Made by a program: the position numbers and the translations under genes. The notes beneath the pieces were generated by a model. It did no database searches and was not told the origin of the DNA. It was given only the letters and a program-made list of their open reading frames with translations. Positions 29,828 to 38,185 of a stretch of 64,000 bases of DNA are shown one piece after another (positions within the stretch are counted from its first letter, which is position 1; every line of letters starts with the position of its first letter). Location: NCBI RefSeq assembly GCF_028291745.1, contig NZ_JAQGNQ010000009.1, forward strand, positions 1 to 64,000, read 5' to 3'. The DNA is from Ramlibacter sp. (GTDB taxonomy: Bacteria > Pseudomonadota > Gammaproteobacteria > Burkholderiales > Burkholderiaceae_C).

Positions 29828-30260
29828 TCACCGAGCGCTCGCCGCCGCTTGCGGTGCCGCCGCGCCCGGCTGCGACCCGGCGCCGCCGTTCGGTGCAGCG
29901 CCCGCCGTCGGCGCGCCGTTCGCCTTGGTCAGCACCGGCAGCAGCACGGTCTGCGGCGAGGCCTTGGCGAAATGCTCGCAGCCATGGCGCTCGCAGAAGC
30001 CGCAGAACATGCAGGTGTTCATGCGCAGCCCCTCGGGATTGGTATAGGGCCGGCTTAGGTTCGCGGAGGGCTGCGGGAACCGGTGGTAGGCCCAGGCCGG
30101 CCGCCGCCTTGCGGAACATCGCGGAGCCGTAGGGCTCCTTTTGCGGCGGGTTGGGATACTCGCGCGAGCGCGCATCTTCGAAGGGATTGCCGCCGGCGAC
30201 CTTGCCGCCCTTCAGGTTGCCCGCCTTGCCGGACACGCCCAGCAAAATCCTTCGCTTCAT
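29828..30260 (-). pseudogene. Remnant of a GMC-family oxidoreductase (frameshifted, truncated)
   Basis: Two consecutive minus-strand frames together encode a middle piece of a GMC flavin oxidoreductase of the gluconate-dehydrogenase-like group. Frame one gives GVSGKAGNLKGGK and GGNPFEDARSREYPNPP (30260 to about 30090). Frame two gives FPQPSANLSRPYTNPEGL, CMFCGFCERHGCEHFAKAS and PQTVLLPVL (to about 29930). One extra base near 30090 separates them; removing it restores LGYHRFPQPSAN. The FAD-binding N-terminus and substrate-binding C-terminus are missing, and the tail after LTKANGAP is unrelated. Decayed and not expected to function. Confidence 0.82.
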
Positions 30261-30327
30261 CCCGTCTCCGTGGTTCGGACAGGGAGCGGATTAGGCGGGA
30301 TGGGAGCGCAGCGTTTGGTAGCCGCAA

Positions 30328-30347
30328 GTCCGACATGCCTGTCGGAC
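30328..30347 (-). terminator. Hairpin downstream of tRNA-Leu
   Basis: GTCCGACA (30328-30335) pairs with TGTCGGAC (30340-30347), 15 bases beyond the tRNA 3' end. No T-run follows on the minus strand, so termination or 3'-end processing is only a guess. Confidence 0.4.
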
Positions 30348-30362
30348 AAATTGAAGCTGAGA

Positions 30363-30447
<85 letters not shown>

Positions 30448-30524
30448 ATCTCAGGAGTCCGGGATTCTATACGCACGAGCTGATCGTTCCTGACGAGTCC
30501 CTGTACCGGCGCTAGCATGCTCGG

Positions 30525-31772
30525 ATGGAAACCAGGCAATGCTGCATTGCCGGCGGCGGCCCCGCGGGCCTGATGCTGGGCTACCTGCTCGCGCGCGCCG
30601 GCGTGCAGGTGACGGTGCTGGAAAAGCACGCCGACTTCCTGCGCGACTTCCGCGGCGACACCATCCATCCCTCGACGCTGAACATCCTGGCCGATCTCGG
30701 CCTGCTCGAGCGCTTCCTCGCCTTGCCGCACCAGGAGGTGAGCGAACTCACGGGCGAGGTCTATGGCGAGGTGGTGACGATGGCCGACTTCCGCCATCTC
30801 CCTGCCGCGCGGCCTTTCCTGGTGCTGGTGCCGCAGTGGGACTTCCTCGACTTCATTGCGGACGAAGCGCGCAAGCTGCCCACGTTCACCTTGCGCCTGG
30901 GTGCCAAGGTCGTCGACGTGTTGCAGGAAGCTGGCCGCGTCACCGGGGTGCAGGTCCAGGAGGGCGAGCGGAGCTACGCCATCGGCGCCGCGCTGGTCGT
31001 CGGCGCGGATGGCCGCCACACCACCGTGCGCGAGGCCGCCGGCCTGCCGAGCGTGGACACCGGCGCGCCCATCGACGTGCTGTGGTTCCGCCTGCCGCGC
31101 AGCGCGAGCGACCCGGCGCGCACCGGCGGCATCATCCAGCCCGGCGCGATGCTGGTCACGCTCAATCGCGAGAGCTACTGGCAGTGCGCCTTCGTCATTC
31201 CCAAGGGCTCGCTGGCGGACCTGCAGGCGCAGGGTCTCGCTGCTTTTCGTGAGCGCGTGGCCGGAACCGCGCCCTTCCTGCGCGACGCAGTCGGCACGCT
31301 GCACGGGTGGGACGACATCAAGCTGCTCAGCGTCCAGATCAGCCACCTGCCGCACTGGTGGCGCGAGGGCCTGCTGTGCATCGGCGATGCCGCGCACGCG
31401 ATGTCGCCGGTGGGCGGCGTCGGCATCAATCTCGCGATCCAGGACGCGGTGGCCGCGGCCAACCTGCTGGCTGCTCCGCTGCGCGCAGGTCGGCTGACCA
31501 GCGCGCATCTGCAGGCGGTGCAGCGCCGGCGCGCCTGGCCCGCGCGCGTCACGCAGCGCGTGCAGGTGGCCGTGCAGAACGAGGTGCTTTCGCCCGTGCT
31601 CGCGCGTTCGCAACAGCCGTCCGGCGTGCCCTTGCCGGTGACGCTGATGCAGCGGCTGCCGCTGTTGCGTCGCCTCACGGCCCGGATGATCGGCATCGGC
31701 GTCCGGCCGGAGCGCGTGCTGCATCCCGACGGTGAACCAGCCCGGCTTCAGGACCGTCCTACACGGATGTGA
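30525..31772 (+). CDS. FAD-dependent aromatic-type monooxygenase (PHBH/UbiH fold)
   Basis: 415 residues. The N-terminal dinucleotide motif is CCIAGGGPAGLMLGYLLARAG; the DG motif is VVGADGRHTTVREAAG near 160; the second FAD motif is GLLCIGDAAHAMSPVGGVGIN near 285. This is the class A flavoprotein hydroxylase layout of p-hydroxybenzoate hydroxylase and UbiH relatives. Hydroxylation or epoxidation of an aromatic or polyketide-like substrate is usual; the substrate is unknown. The next gene starts 82 bases downstream on the same strand, so coexpression with the glycan cluster is possible. Confidence 0.85.
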   Translation: METRQCCIAGGGPAGLMLGYLLARAGVQVTVLEKHADFLRDFRGDTIHPSTLNILADLGLLERFLALPHQEVSELTGEVYGEVVTMADFRHLPAARPFLVLVPQWDFLDFIADEARKLPTFTLRLGAKVVDVLQEAGRVTGVQVQEGERSYAIGAALVVGADGRHTTVREAAGLPSVDTGAPIDVLWFRLPRSASDPARTGGIIQPGAMLVTLNRESYWQCAFVIPKGSLADLQAQGLAAFRERVAGTAPFLRDAVGTLHGWDDIKLLSVQISHLPHWWREGLLCIGDAAHAMSPVGGVGINLAIQDAVAAANLLAAPLRAGRLTSAHLQAVQRRRAWPARVTQRVQVAVQNEVLSPVLARSQQPSGVPLPVTLMQRLPLLRRLTARMIGIGVRPERVLHPDGEPARLQDRPTRM

Positions 31773-31854
31773 GCCGCTTCCTACTTGCTCTTTCCTGCTG
31801 CGGTTGCCTAATCGCGCATTGCGCCGGAGCGGGAACCGGCGACAGGGAGAAGCG

Positions 31855-34578
31855 ATGCGCCTGGTGATCTTCGGCTTGACCGTCAGTTCCTCGTGGGGCA
31901 ATGGACACGCCACCCTCTGGCGCGGACTGTGGCGGGCACTGGCCAGGCGCGGACACCACATCGTCTTCTTCGAGCGCGACGTGCCCTATTACGCCGAGCA
32001 CCGCGACCTCACCGAACTGCCCGGCGGCGAACTGGTGCTGTATCGCGACTGGGCCGACGCGCTGCCGCGTGCCAAGCGCGCGTTGCGCGATGCCGACGTG
32101 GCCATGCTCACCTCCTACTGCCCCGACGGCATCGCGGCGGCGCAATTGCTGGCCGACGGCGCGCCCTCGGCGCTCAAGGTCTTCTATGACCTCGACACGC
32201 CGGTCACGCTGGAGAACGTGCAGGCGGGACGCCCCCTCTCCTACCTTGGCCCGCGGGGCTTGCGCGACTTCGACCTGGTCCTCAGCTACACGGGCGGCCC
32301 CGCGCTGGAACAGTTGCGCACGCAACTGGGCGCGCGCCGCGTCGCCACGCTCTACGGCCACGTCGACCCGCAGGTGCACAAGCCGGTGCCACCGGTCGCC
32401 AACTATCGCTGCGGCCTCTCCTACCTGGGCACCTATGCGACCGACCGGCAGGCGGCGCTGGAACAACTGTTCATCGAGCCGGCGCGGCGCCTGCCCGAAG
32501 AGACCTTCCTGATCGGTGGCGCGCAATACCCGGCCGACTTTCCCTGGACGCGCAACATCCGATTCGTGCGGCACATGCCGCCGCCCGAGCACCCGGCCTT
32601 CTTCTCGTCCTCGCGCCTCACGCTGAACGTCACGCGCAAGGCGATGGCGGAAAACGGCCATTGCCCGTCCGGCCGCCTGTTCGAGGCGGCCGCCTGTGCC
32701 ACACCGGTGGTGAGCGACTGGTGGCCAGGCATCGAGGAGTTCTTCGAGCCCGGACGCGAAATCATCGTGGCGCGCAGCAGCGAGGATGTGATCGCGGCGC
32801 TCTCGCTCCCGGACGCGGAACTCACGCGCATCGCCGCCGCCGCGCAGCAGCGGGTGCTGAGTGCCCACACGTCGGACCGGCGCGCCGTCGAACTGGAGCG
32901 GCTGCTGGATGATGCCCGCGGCGCCAGGCCCGCGACCGCCACCCCTGGCGCCCGCAAGGCCGGTGCCACCTGGGGCATCATCCCGGCCGCTGGCCTGGGC
33001 ACGCGCATCCAGCCACTGGGCTTCTCGAAGGAACTGCTGCCGATCGGCAGCAGCCTGGTCGGGGACGTCGAGCGGCCGCGCGCGGTCAGCGAGTTCCTGG
33101 TGGAACGCATGCTCAATGCCGGCTCCGATCACATCTGCTTCGTGGTGGCGCCCGGCAAGTCGGACATCGTCCAGTACTACGGCTCGAGCGCCCGCTCGGC
33201 CGACCTCTGCTACGTGGTGCAGCCCAAGGCCGGCGGCCTGTGCGACGCGATCTTTCGCGCCAGTTCGCTGGTGCGGACTGAGGACTCCGTATTGGTCGGT
33301 CTGCCCGACACCATCTGGTTCCCCGAGGACGGCTTTGCGGCCTTGCCGGACGACGTGCTCTCCTTCCTGCTGTTCCCGGTCGACCGGCCCGAGGCCTTCG
33401 ATGCCGTGGTCACGGACGAAGCCGGCAACGTGCAGGAGATCCAGGTCAAGCACCCGGATGCCAAGACCAACTGGATCTGGGGCGCCTTCCGCATGCCCGG
33501 CCACGTGCTGCACGCGCTCGATGCACTGTGGCACGAGCGCGGGCGGCGCGACGAGTACATGGGCACCCTGGTCAATGCCTGGATCCAGGGCGGCGGCCGC
33601 GCGCTCGGCGTGCGCCACGGCGAGGCCTATGTCGACGTGGGCACCGTGCACGGCTACCGCGAGGCGCTGAACCTGCTCGGCCTGCGGCAGCGCCGCGACA
33701 CACCACCGGCACCGCAGGTCACGACGATCTGCAGCAACGCCGGCACAGCGATCGCGGCCCTGGCGCCGCCGCCGCTGGCGAGCGCGTCGGGCAGCGGGCG
33801 CCGGCAGTTCACGCGCGGCGACATCGAGGCGCGCCTGCGCGGCCTGGGCGACTGGTTCCAGAACATCGACCTCAATGGCGTGCAGACGGCGCCCGCGCAC
33901 TTCCTGGGCGACTTTCCCGCGATCAAGTGGAAGCGCTTCGCGCATGCGCTGCCGCAGGACCTCACGGGCAAGTCGGTGCTGGAGATCGGCTGCAATGCCG
34001 GCTTCTATTCCTTCGAGATGAAGCGCCGTGGCGCCACTCGCGTGCTGGGCATCGACTTCGATGACTACTACCTGAACCAGGCGCGCTTCGCCTCCGAAGT
34101 GCTGGGGTTCGAGGACGTGGAGTTCCGGCGCCTGTCGGTCTACGACCTGGCCGCGCTGCGCGAGCGCTTCGACATCGTGCTGTTCATGGGCCTGATGTAC
34201 CACCTGCGCCATCCGCTGCTGGCGCTCGACCTGATCCACGAGCATGTCGCCAAGGACTTGCTGGTGTACCAGTCGCTGCAAAGGGGCAGCGCCGACGTCG
34301 AGCCGCTGCAGGAGGATTACGACTTCTGGGAGACGGAGGTCTTCCAGCGGCCCGGTTATCCGCGCATGCACTTCGTGGAGAAGAAGTACTCGCACGACGA
34401 GACCAACTGGTGGATTCCCAACGCGGCCTGCAGCGCCGCGATGCTGCGCAGCGCGGGCTTCCAGGTCCTCGCGCATCCCGAGGAAGAGGTGTTCCTGTGC
34501 AAGCGCATGGAATTGCCGCCCGGGCCCGAAGGCCGACGCGCGGTGTATCCCGCCCGCCGGCCCGCCGCTTCCGCTTGA
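31855..34578 (+). CDS. Trifunctional fusion: CgeB-like glycosyltransferase, sugar nucleotidyltransferase, TIGR04290-type methyltransferase
   Basis: 907 residues. The start at 31855 has AGGGAGA four bases upstream. Residues 1-350: a GT-B glycosyltransferase of the CgeB/Glyco_trans_1_2 type (NGHATLWRGLWRALARRGH, GHCPSGRLFEAAACATPVVS). Residues 372-610: a GT-A nucleotidyltransferase like RmlA/GalU (GIIPAAGLGTRIQPLGFSKE, VGLPDTIWFPEDG, YVDVGTVHGYREAL). Residues 650-890: a CmoB-like SAM methyltransferase (VLEIGCNAGFYSFEMKRRG, GLMYHLRHPLLALDLI) resembling TIGR04290, which I recall as named after a Ramlibacter protein. Proline/alanine-rich linkers join the parts. Predicted to activate, transfer and methylate a sugar within one polypeptide. 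Confidence 0.82.
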   Translation: MRLVIFGLTVSSSWGNGHATLWRGLWRALARRGHHIVFFERDVPYYAEHRDLTELPGGELVLYRDWADALPRAKRALRDADVAMLTSYCPDGIAAAQLLADGAPSALKVFYDLDTPVTLENVQAGRPLSYLGPRGLRDFDLVLSYTGGPALEQLRTQLGARRVATLYGHVDPQVHKPVPPVANYRCGLSYLGTYATDRQAALEQLFIEPARRLPEETFLIGGAQYPADFPWTRNIRFVRHMPPPEHPAFFSSSRLTLNVTRKAMAENGHCPSGRLFEAAACATPVVSDWWPGIEEFFEPGREIIVARSSEDVIAALSLPDAELTRIAAAAQQRVLSAHTSDRRAVELERLLDDARGARPATATPGARKAGATWGIIPAAGLGTRIQPLGFSKELLPIGSSLVGDVERPRAVSEFLVERMLNAGSDHICFVVAPGKSDIVQYYGSSARSADLCYVVQPKAGGLCDAIFRASSLVRTEDSVLVGLPDTIWFPEDGFAALPDDVLSFLLFPVDRPEAFDAVVTDEAGNVQEIQVKHPDAKTNWIWGAFRMPGHVLHALDALWHERGRRDEYMGTLVNAWIQGGGRALGVRHGEAYVDVGTVHGYREALNLLGLRQRRDTPPAPQVTTICSNAGTAIAALAPPPLASASGSGRRQFTRGDIEARLRGLGDWFQNIDLNGVQTAPAHFLGDFPAIKWKRFAHALPQDLTGKSVLEIGCNAGFYSFEMKRRGATRVLGIDFDDYYLNQARFASEVLGFEDVEFRRLSVYDLAALRERFDIVLFMGLMYHLRHPLLALDLIHEHVAKDLLVYQSLQRGSADVEPLQEDYDFWETEVFQRPGYPRMHFVEKKYSHDETNWWIPNAACSAAMLRSAGFQVLAHPEEEVFLCKRMELPPGPEGRRAVYPARRPAASA

Positions 34579-34585
34579 GCCTGGG

Positions 34586-35434
34586 ATGCGAGCCGATTCG
34601 CACCGGGCCGGCACCGCACTGATCGCCGCATTGCGTGCACCCGCGGACGCGCCGCTGCCCGCGATCCCCGCCACCGCGGTCGTGGTGGCGCACCCCGACG
34701 ACGAAGTGGTGGGTGCCGGCTCACGGCTGCCACGCTTGCAGTCGGCGCGCTTCGTGTACGTCACCGACGGCGCACCGCGCGACGGCCGCGATGCGGCCAC
34801 GCATGCGCTCTCGGTCGCGGAGTATCGCGAGGCCCGCCGGCGCGAGCGCGATGCCGCCTTGCAGCTGTGCGGCATCGCTGCCAGCCAGGTGGTGGAGTTC
34901 GGCTGCGTCGACCAGGAAGCGGCGCTCGCACTGGTCGCCTGCAGCCGCCGCCTCGCCGAGGCCTTGGCGCAGTGGGGGACCCAGGCCGTGCTGACGCATC
35001 CCTACGAAGGCGGCCATCCGGATCACGAAGCGGCGGCCTTCATCGTGCACGCCGCGGCGGCGCTGCTGCGCGCGCACGGCCAGCCAGCGCCCGACATCGT
35101 CGAGATGACCAGCTACCACCGGGGACCCGATGGCGTGCGCACCGGCCGCTTCCTGCCGGGGGAGCGCGGCGAGGTGACGGTGGACCTCACAGCGGCGGAA
35201 CTGACGCTGCGCCGTGCGCTGCTCGACACGCACGCCACGCAAAGGCGCACCTTGACCATCTTCCAGGGCGTGACGCAGGAAGGCTGGCGCATCGCGCCGG
35301 CCTATGACTTCCGCCGCCGACCGCACGCAGGCCCGCTCTGGTACGAGCACCTCGGCTGGCCGGTCGACGGCACCCGGTTTTGCGCGCTCGCGGGCGCGGC
35401 GTTGGCGCAACTGGAACTGGAGGCGCCGCTGTGA
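34586..35434 (+). CDS. PIG-L family N-acetylglucosamine-type deacetylase
   Basis: 282 residues. The LmbE/PIG-L zinc motif is VVVAHPDDEVVGAG (His36, Asp39), and the second metal/catalytic motif THPYEGGHPDHEA covers 137-149. The family removes N-acetyl groups from GlcNAc-containing glycolipids or pseudodisaccharides (PIG-L, MshB, BshB). It starts seven bases after the fusion gene and its stop overlaps the following glycosyltransferase start (GTGA). Expected to expose an amine for later acylation by one of the downstream acyltransferases. Confidence 0.9.
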   Translation: MRADSHRAGTALIAALRAPADAPLPAIPATAVVVAHPDDEVVGAGSRLPRLQSARFVYVTDGAPRDGRDAATHALSVAEYREARRRERDAALQLCGIAASQVVEFGCVDQEAALALVACSRRLAEALAQWGTQAVLTHPYEGGHPDHEAAAFIVHAAAALLRAHGQPAPDIVEMTSYHRGPDGVRTGRFLPGERGEVTVDLTAAELTLRRALLDTHATQRRTLTIFQGVTQEGWRIAPAYDFRRRPHAGPLWYEHLGWPVDGTRFCALAGAALAQLELEAPL

Positions 35435-36498
35435 ACCTCACGGTGTTGAGCGTCGCCTATCCGTTCGCGCCGGTCGGGCCCGATTCGGTCGGCGGCGCGG
35501 AACAGGTCCTGACGCAGCTCGATGCGGCGCTGGTCGCGGCGGGCCATCGCTCCATCGTCGTGGCCAGTGCGGGATCGCGCACGCAAGGCGAGTTGCTCGC
35601 GACGCCCGCGGTCGAAGGCGCCATCACGCCGCAGCAACGCGTGCGCACCTGGGCCGCGCAGCGCCGCACCATCGAACGCGCCCTGGCGCAGCAGCACGTC
35701 GACGTGGTCCACCTGCACGGCATCGACTTTCCCGCCTACCTGCCGCCCGAGGGCCAGGTGCCGCTGCTGGCCACGCTGCACCTGCCACCCTCCTGGTACC
35801 CGCCCGAGGTGTTCGCGGGCGTGCGCCAGGACCTGTGGCTGCACTGCGTGTCGCGCTCGCAGCAACAGGCGTGTCCGGCGGGCACGCCGCAGCTCCCCGT
35901 CATCGAGAACGGCGTGCCCGTGCAGGCGCTGCAGGCGCGCTGCCGCCGGCGGCGCTTCGCACTGGCGCTGGGGCGCATCTGCCCGGAGAAGAACGTGCAT
36001 GTCGCGCTCGATGCCGGGCGGCTCGCGGGAATTCCGGTGCTGCTCGGCGGCCAGGTCTTTCCCTATGAGGCGCACGAGCGCTATTTCCACGAGCAGGTCG
36101 TGCCGCGGCTCGATGGCCAGCGGCGCTTCCTCGGTCCGCTGAATTTCCAGCGCAAGCGCCGGCTGCTGTCGGCTGCGCACTGCCTGCTGCTACCGACGCT
36201 CGCGGCCGAAACCAGTTCGCTGGTCGCGATGGAGGCGCTGGCCTGCGGCACGCCGGTGGTCGCGTTTGCCAGCGGCGCGCTCCCCGAGATCGTCGAGCAT
36301 GGCGTCACCGGCTTCCTCGTGCGCGGCACGGCGGAGATGGCCGATGCGATCGCCGCCTGCGACAGCATAGACCGCGAGCGTTGCCGCGCCACGGCGCGCG
36401 AACGCTTCTCCCTGCAACGCAGCATCGCCAGGTATTTCGATGTCTACCAGCACCTTGCCTGCGGCGAGCGCACGGCGACCCGCTGCGCGTACGCCTGA
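35431..36498 (+). CDS. Glycosyltransferase family 4 protein
   Basis: 355 residues from a GTG overlapping the deacetylase stop. The N-terminal GT-B half begins LTVLSVAYPFAPVGPDSVGGAEQVL, with the GGAEQ acceptor loop. The C-terminal donor half has ALGRICPEKNVHVALDA and ETSSLVAMEALACGTPVVAFASGALPE, the EX7E signature. No membrane segment. The GT4 family includes MshA and BshA, which also pair with PIG-L deacetylases. The 3' end overlaps the next gene by 59 bases in another frame. Confidence 0.9.
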   Translation: MNLTVLSVAYPFAPVGPDSVGGAEQVLTQLDAALVAAGHRSIVVASAGSRTQGELLATPAVEGAITPQQRVRTWAAQRRTIERALAQQHVDVVHLHGIDFPAYLPPEGQVPLLATLHLPPSWYPPEVFAGVRQDLWLHCVSRSQQQACPAGTPQLPVIENGVPVQALQARCRRRRFALALGRICPEKNVHVALDAGRLAGIPVLLGGQVFPYEAHERYFHEQVVPRLDGQRRFLGPLNFQRKRRLLSAAHCLLLPTLAAETSSLVAMEALACGTPVVAFASGALPEIVEHGVTGFLVRGTAEMADAIAACDSIDRERCRATARERFSLQRSIARYFDVYQHLACGERTATRCAYA

Positions 36499-37510
36499 GG
36501 CGCCGCTGCTCGCGCAGGCGCTGACCGACGTCGCAGCGCTGCAGCGGCTGCGTCCCGAGTGGGAGGCGCTGTGGTGGCAGGCCCGCGCGGCGACGCCCTT
36601 TCAATCGCCGCAATGGCTGCTGCCCTGGTGTCAGCACGTGGGGCAAGGCAGGCTGGCGAGCGTGGCCTTGCGCTGCCCGGACAGCGGCACACTCGTCGGC
36701 TTCGCACCGCTGTACGTGTACCGCCATCCCGAAAGCGGACAGCGCCACCTGTTTCCGCTGGGCATCGCCACGAGCGACGACCATGACATCCTCGCGCGGC
36801 CTGGCGACGAGGCTCGCGTTCTGCAGGCCCTGCTTGCGCACCTGCAGGAGCAGGGCGATGCCTTCGACGTGTTCGAGCTGCCGCAATTGCGCAGCGAGGC
36901 GTTCGTGCTGCGGCTGGCCGCCCCGCCCGGCTGGCGCCTGTCCATCGCGGAGGACGATGCGCACCCGGTGCTGGCCTGGGAGACAGCACCGGCGATTGCG
37001 CAGGCGCTCGCCGCCAACCTGCGCACCTGCCGCAATCGGGCCGCGCGCGTGGGGACCTTGCAGTTCGAGACCGCCGATGCCGCATCCCTGCCCGCCATGC
37101 TCGAAGCATTGTTCGCGTTGCACACCGCGCGCTGGAGCGAACGCGCGCAAGCCGGTGTGCTGGCCGACGCGGCGGTCCGGGCCTGGCATCGCGCGGCCGC
37201 ACCGCAGTTGCTCGCCGCCGGCATGCTGCGCCTGCAGGGCCTGCGCCTCGATGGCGAGTGGATCGCCCTGGCCCACGTGCTGGCCGATCCCGCGCCGGCG
37301 CATGCGCGCCGCAGCCGCTACTACATCGGCGGTTTCGATCCGCGGCATGCGGCACTCAGTCCCGGCGCCCTGCTGATCCACCACGCCATCGCGAGCGCGC
37401 ATGACGAGGGCGCGAGAGCCTTCGATTTCCTGCGCGGTGCCGAGCCCTACAAATACCGCTGGGGCGCGGTCGACGAGCCCCGACGCGTGTTGCGCCTGTG
37501 GCCGCGGTGA
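36440..37510 (+). CDS. CelD/BcsL-type GNAT (FemAB-like) acyltransferase
   Basis: 356 residues. A double-GNAT fold of the Acetyltransf_6 (CelD/BcsL) group: EWEALWWQARAATPFQSPQWLLPW, SVALRCPDSGTLVGFAPLYVYR, and the C-terminal signature YYIGGFDPRHAALSPGALL followed by DFLRGAEPYKYRWG. Relatives occur in exopolysaccharide and cellulose gene sets and transfer acyl or aminoacyl groups. It overlaps the GT4 gene by 59 bases; a later start would remove some overlap but shorten the conserved N-terminus. Confidence 0.85.
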   Translation: MSTSTLPAASARRPAARTPEAPLLAQALTDVAALQRLRPEWEALWWQARAATPFQSPQWLLPWCQHVGQGRLASVALRCPDSGTLVGFAPLYVYRHPESGQRHLFPLGIATSDDHDILARPGDEARVLQALLAHLQEQGDAFDVFELPQLRSEAFVLRLAAPPGWRLSIAEDDAHPVLAWETAPAIAQALAANLRTCRNRAARVGTLQFETADAASLPAMLEALFALHTARWSERAQAGVLADAAVRAWHRAAAPQLLAAGMLRLQGLRLDGEWIALAHVLADPAPAHARRSRYYIGGFDPRHAALSPGALLIHHAIASAHDEGARAFDFLRGAEPYKYRWGAVDEPRRVLRLWPR

Positions 37511-37513
37511 AGC

Positions 37514-38032
37514 ATGGACGAGCCGCTCGACGCCTTCTCGATCCGGCTGCCGGTGCTGATCCGGCCCTGCGTGGAGGCGGACCTGCCGGCGCTGGACGAC
37601 TTCAGCCGCTTCGTGGCGCACCACGTCCCGGTGCGCGAGCTGTACGAGCAGCATCGCAGCGGCCGCGCGCTGATTCTCGTCGCCGAGGTGAACGGCGCAC
37701 CCGGCGGACAGTTGTGGATCGACCTCGAGCGGCGGCGCGGCGAACTGGCCGGCGAGATCTGGGCGGTGTACGTGCTGCCCGGCCTGCGCGGCCAGGGCAT
37801 AGGCGCACGCATGGTGCGCGCGGCCGAGCAAGCGCTGGAAGCACGTGGCTGCCGCTGGGCACTGCTGGGTGTCGAGGTCGACAACCCGGACGCCCGCCGG
37901 CTGTACGAGCGCCTCGGCTACACCCTGGCGGTCACCACGCCTGCCCCCGAGGCGCCGGAGCCCTCGGCACGCGGCGCCGTCGCCCAGTGGGTCCTCAGGA
38001 AGGCGCTGCGCGCAGCGGGCACGCAGGGATAG
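37514..38032 (+). CDS. GNAT family N-acetyltransferase
   Basis: 172 residues starting three bases after the previous stop. A compact GNAT fold: IRPCVEADLPALDDFSRFV, the core strand AGEIWAVYVLPGLRGQGIG with the acetyl-CoA loop RGQGIG (92-97), and VEVDNPDARRLYERLGY. It ends the five-gene cluster. With an upstream PIG-L deacetylase, acetylation of the freed amine is a reasonable guess, by analogy with MshD in mycothiol synthesis; unproven. Confidence 0.88.
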   Translation: MDEPLDAFSIRLPVLIRPCVEADLPALDDFSRFVAHHVPVRELYEQHRSGRALILVAEVNGAPGGQLWIDLERRRGELAGEIWAVYVLPGLRGQGIGARMVRAAEQALEARGCRWALLGVEVDNPDARRLYERLGYTLAVTTPAPEAPEPSARGAVAQWVLRKALRAAGTQG

Positions 38033-38140
38033 GCGAGGCCCCACGAGCCTGCCGTGACGCGCAGGATGCGCTCGGCCGGGGGTGCAAGCGGACGGGGGAG
38101 GATCGGAGCCATGCGGCGCATTGTCGGCACGCTCCGTGAC

Positions 38141-38164
38141 AGAAAAAAGAAGACCACGGGTCTT
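38141..38164 (-). terminator. Intrinsic terminator of the sigma-factor operon
   Basis: On the minus strand AAGACC-CGT-GGTCTT (38150-38164) is followed by CTTTTTTCTGT. It lies 22 bases beyond the sigma gene stop. Confidence 0.88.
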
Positions 38165-38185
38165 GCGCGGAGGAAGCAGGACGCA

